Below, piece by piece: positions 12,779 through 13,466 of a DNA stretch of 13,466 nt. Position 1 is the stretch's first letter. Every line of letters starts with the position of its first letter. The DNA is from Pseudomonadota bacterium (GTDB lineage: Bacteria > Pseudomonadota > Alphaproteobacteria > Sphingomonadales > SMXR01). The stretch lies in the NCBI GenBank assembly GCA_022571175.1, contig JACZYI010000030.1:1-13466 (forward strand). Direction: 5' to 3'. The notes below the pieces were generated by a model that saw only the letters and a list, made by a program, of their open reading frames with translations, had not been told where the DNA came from and did no database searches. Position numbers and translations under genes: made by a program.

Positions 12779-13453
12779 CTATCTTTGCAATCCCTTTTTG
12801 ATGACTGGCAGCAGCGCCGGAACCTCCCGCACAATTTCCTGTGCACCGGACTGGCGAAGCTGTTCAATGTCATGATACCCCCATGCAACGCCGATGGCCA
12901 GCAAGCCCGCAGATCGCGCCATCATCATATCATAACTGGTATCGCCAATAAAAATGCTGTTTTCGGGCTCTGCCCCCACTTCATTCAGGGCGCATTCAAG
13001 CATGGCCGGGTGGGGTTTTGAAGGGTGCCGGTCAGAGCCCTGAACGGAGGCAAAATGATCGCGCAACCCATGCATATCCAGCGTTTTTCCGATGCCACGA
13101 TCAGATTTTCCGGTTGCAACCCCCAATAACACGCCCTCGGCGCGAAGCGCATCCAGCAGCTCCAGAATGCCATCAAAGAGAGGCTCATCAAAATCATCGT
13201 GGGTGCGCAAAGTGGCAAAAGCGGACCGGTATCCAGCCACCAGACGGAGCACGGTCTCATCCGGGCTATCCGGCACTAAAAGGCCAATCGCTTCATCCAG
13301 CGAAAGCCCGACGATATGGCGAATGGCCTCAGGACCTGGTGGCGCCAAACCCTCACCACTGAAGGCAATTTCCATGGCGCGGACAATCATATGCTGACTG
13401 TCAACCAGCGTGCCATCACAATCAAAAACAACGAACTTTACCTCTGCTGTCAT
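12779..13453 (-). CDS. HAD-superfamily IA phosphatase (phosphoglycolate phosphatase-like)
   Basis: This soluble phosphatase of the haloacid dehalogenase superfamily, subfamily IA, has 224 residues. Motif I is VVFDCDGTLVDSQH with nucleophile Asp11 and acid/base Asp13. The helical cap occupies about residues 20-85. Motif II is LLGVATGKSDRG, motif III Lys lies in RHPSKPHPAM, and motif IV is IFIGDTSYDMMMARSAG. All catalytic residues are present, so it should be active on a small phosphomonoester; phosphoglycolate is a guess from similarity. The FDCDGTLVDSQH form is the one I associate with the gene between rluC and ATP12 in alphaproteobacteria. The ATG at 13453 lacks an obvious Shine-Dalgarno in the 13 bases left in the window, suggesting coupling to an upstream gene. 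Confidence 0.93.
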   Translation of the reverse strand: MTAEVKFVVFDCDGTLVDSQHMIVRAMEIAFSGEGLAPPGPEAIRHIVGLSLDEAIGLLVPDSPDETVLRLVAGYRSAFATLRTHDDFDEPLFDGILELLDALRAEGVLLGVATGKSDRGIGKTLDMHGLRDHFASVQGSDRHPSKPHPAMLECALNEVGAEPENSIFIGDTSYDMMMARSAGLLAIGVAWGYHDIEQLRQSGAQEIVREVPALLPVIKKGLQR

Positions 13454-13466
13454 AAAGCGAAGAATA

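Noticed and set aside
1..13466. CRISPR arrays, insertion sequences, transposases or integrases
   Set aside because: No regularly spaced repeats, no transposase or integrase motifs and no terminal inverted repeats were seen; the only mobile-type signal is the methyltransferase edge at the left.

Overview
The window looks like chromosomal DNA of an alphaproteobacterium. The evidence is a DUF1489 protein, an ATP12-type F1-ATPase chaperone next to a HAD hydrolase with the FDCDGTLVDSQH signature, a 510-residue PccB, and the N-terminal part of a VWA protein of a type I associate with this class. I cannot name the genus. Coding regions are mid to high GC (about 60% in one counted 60-base sample of pccA). 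An AT-rich gap upstream of pccB is 22% GC in its sampled 60 bases.

Left edge (1-720): the 3' part of a DNA methyltransferase gene (+) runs without a stop into the antisense strand of a VWA-domain gene (-), which is cut off after about 97 codons. This looks like the edge of an inserted or rearranged element, or an assembly join. Next, on the + strand, come a Bax-like glucosaminidase and panC (pantothenate synthetase), 24 bases apart. Convergent to panC is a tightly coupled minus-strand set: mgtE (Mg2+ channel/transporter), a response regulator with an unrecognised C-terminal half, and a DUF1489 gene. These are joined by one-base (TAATG) and four-base (ATGA) overlaps. Further upstream on the minus strand lie tRNA-Leu(GAG) and an isolated fliN-like gene, which is divergent from lipB (+).

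Centre and right (6509-11464, -): a propionyl-CoA carboxylase operon reads pccB, a 69-residue glycine-rich membrane protein, pccA, acylphosphatase, and an AT-rich SAM methyltransferase. PccB and PccA together carboxylate propionyl-CoA to methylmalonyl-CoA. The most unusual feature is that the pccB reading frame extends 90 codons upstream, with its own promoter-like signals and Shine-Dalgarno, and encodes a Ner/Nlp (SfsB)-like DNA-binding domain. The ORF therefore predicts an HTH-PccB fusion of 600 residues. A second Shine-Dalgarno lies just before the conventional PccB start, so separate PccB could also be made. A perfect 7+2+7 palindrome (GTTAACG-TT-CGTTAAC) overlaps the predicted promoter and is a good operator candidate.

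Right edge (11623-13453, -): a HAD phosphatase, a two-TM membrane protein with a 12-bp tandem repeat coding for AEKT units, and the ATP12 chaperone form one compact run. Alphaproteobacteria often have rluC just upstream of the HAD gene, which would be outside this window.
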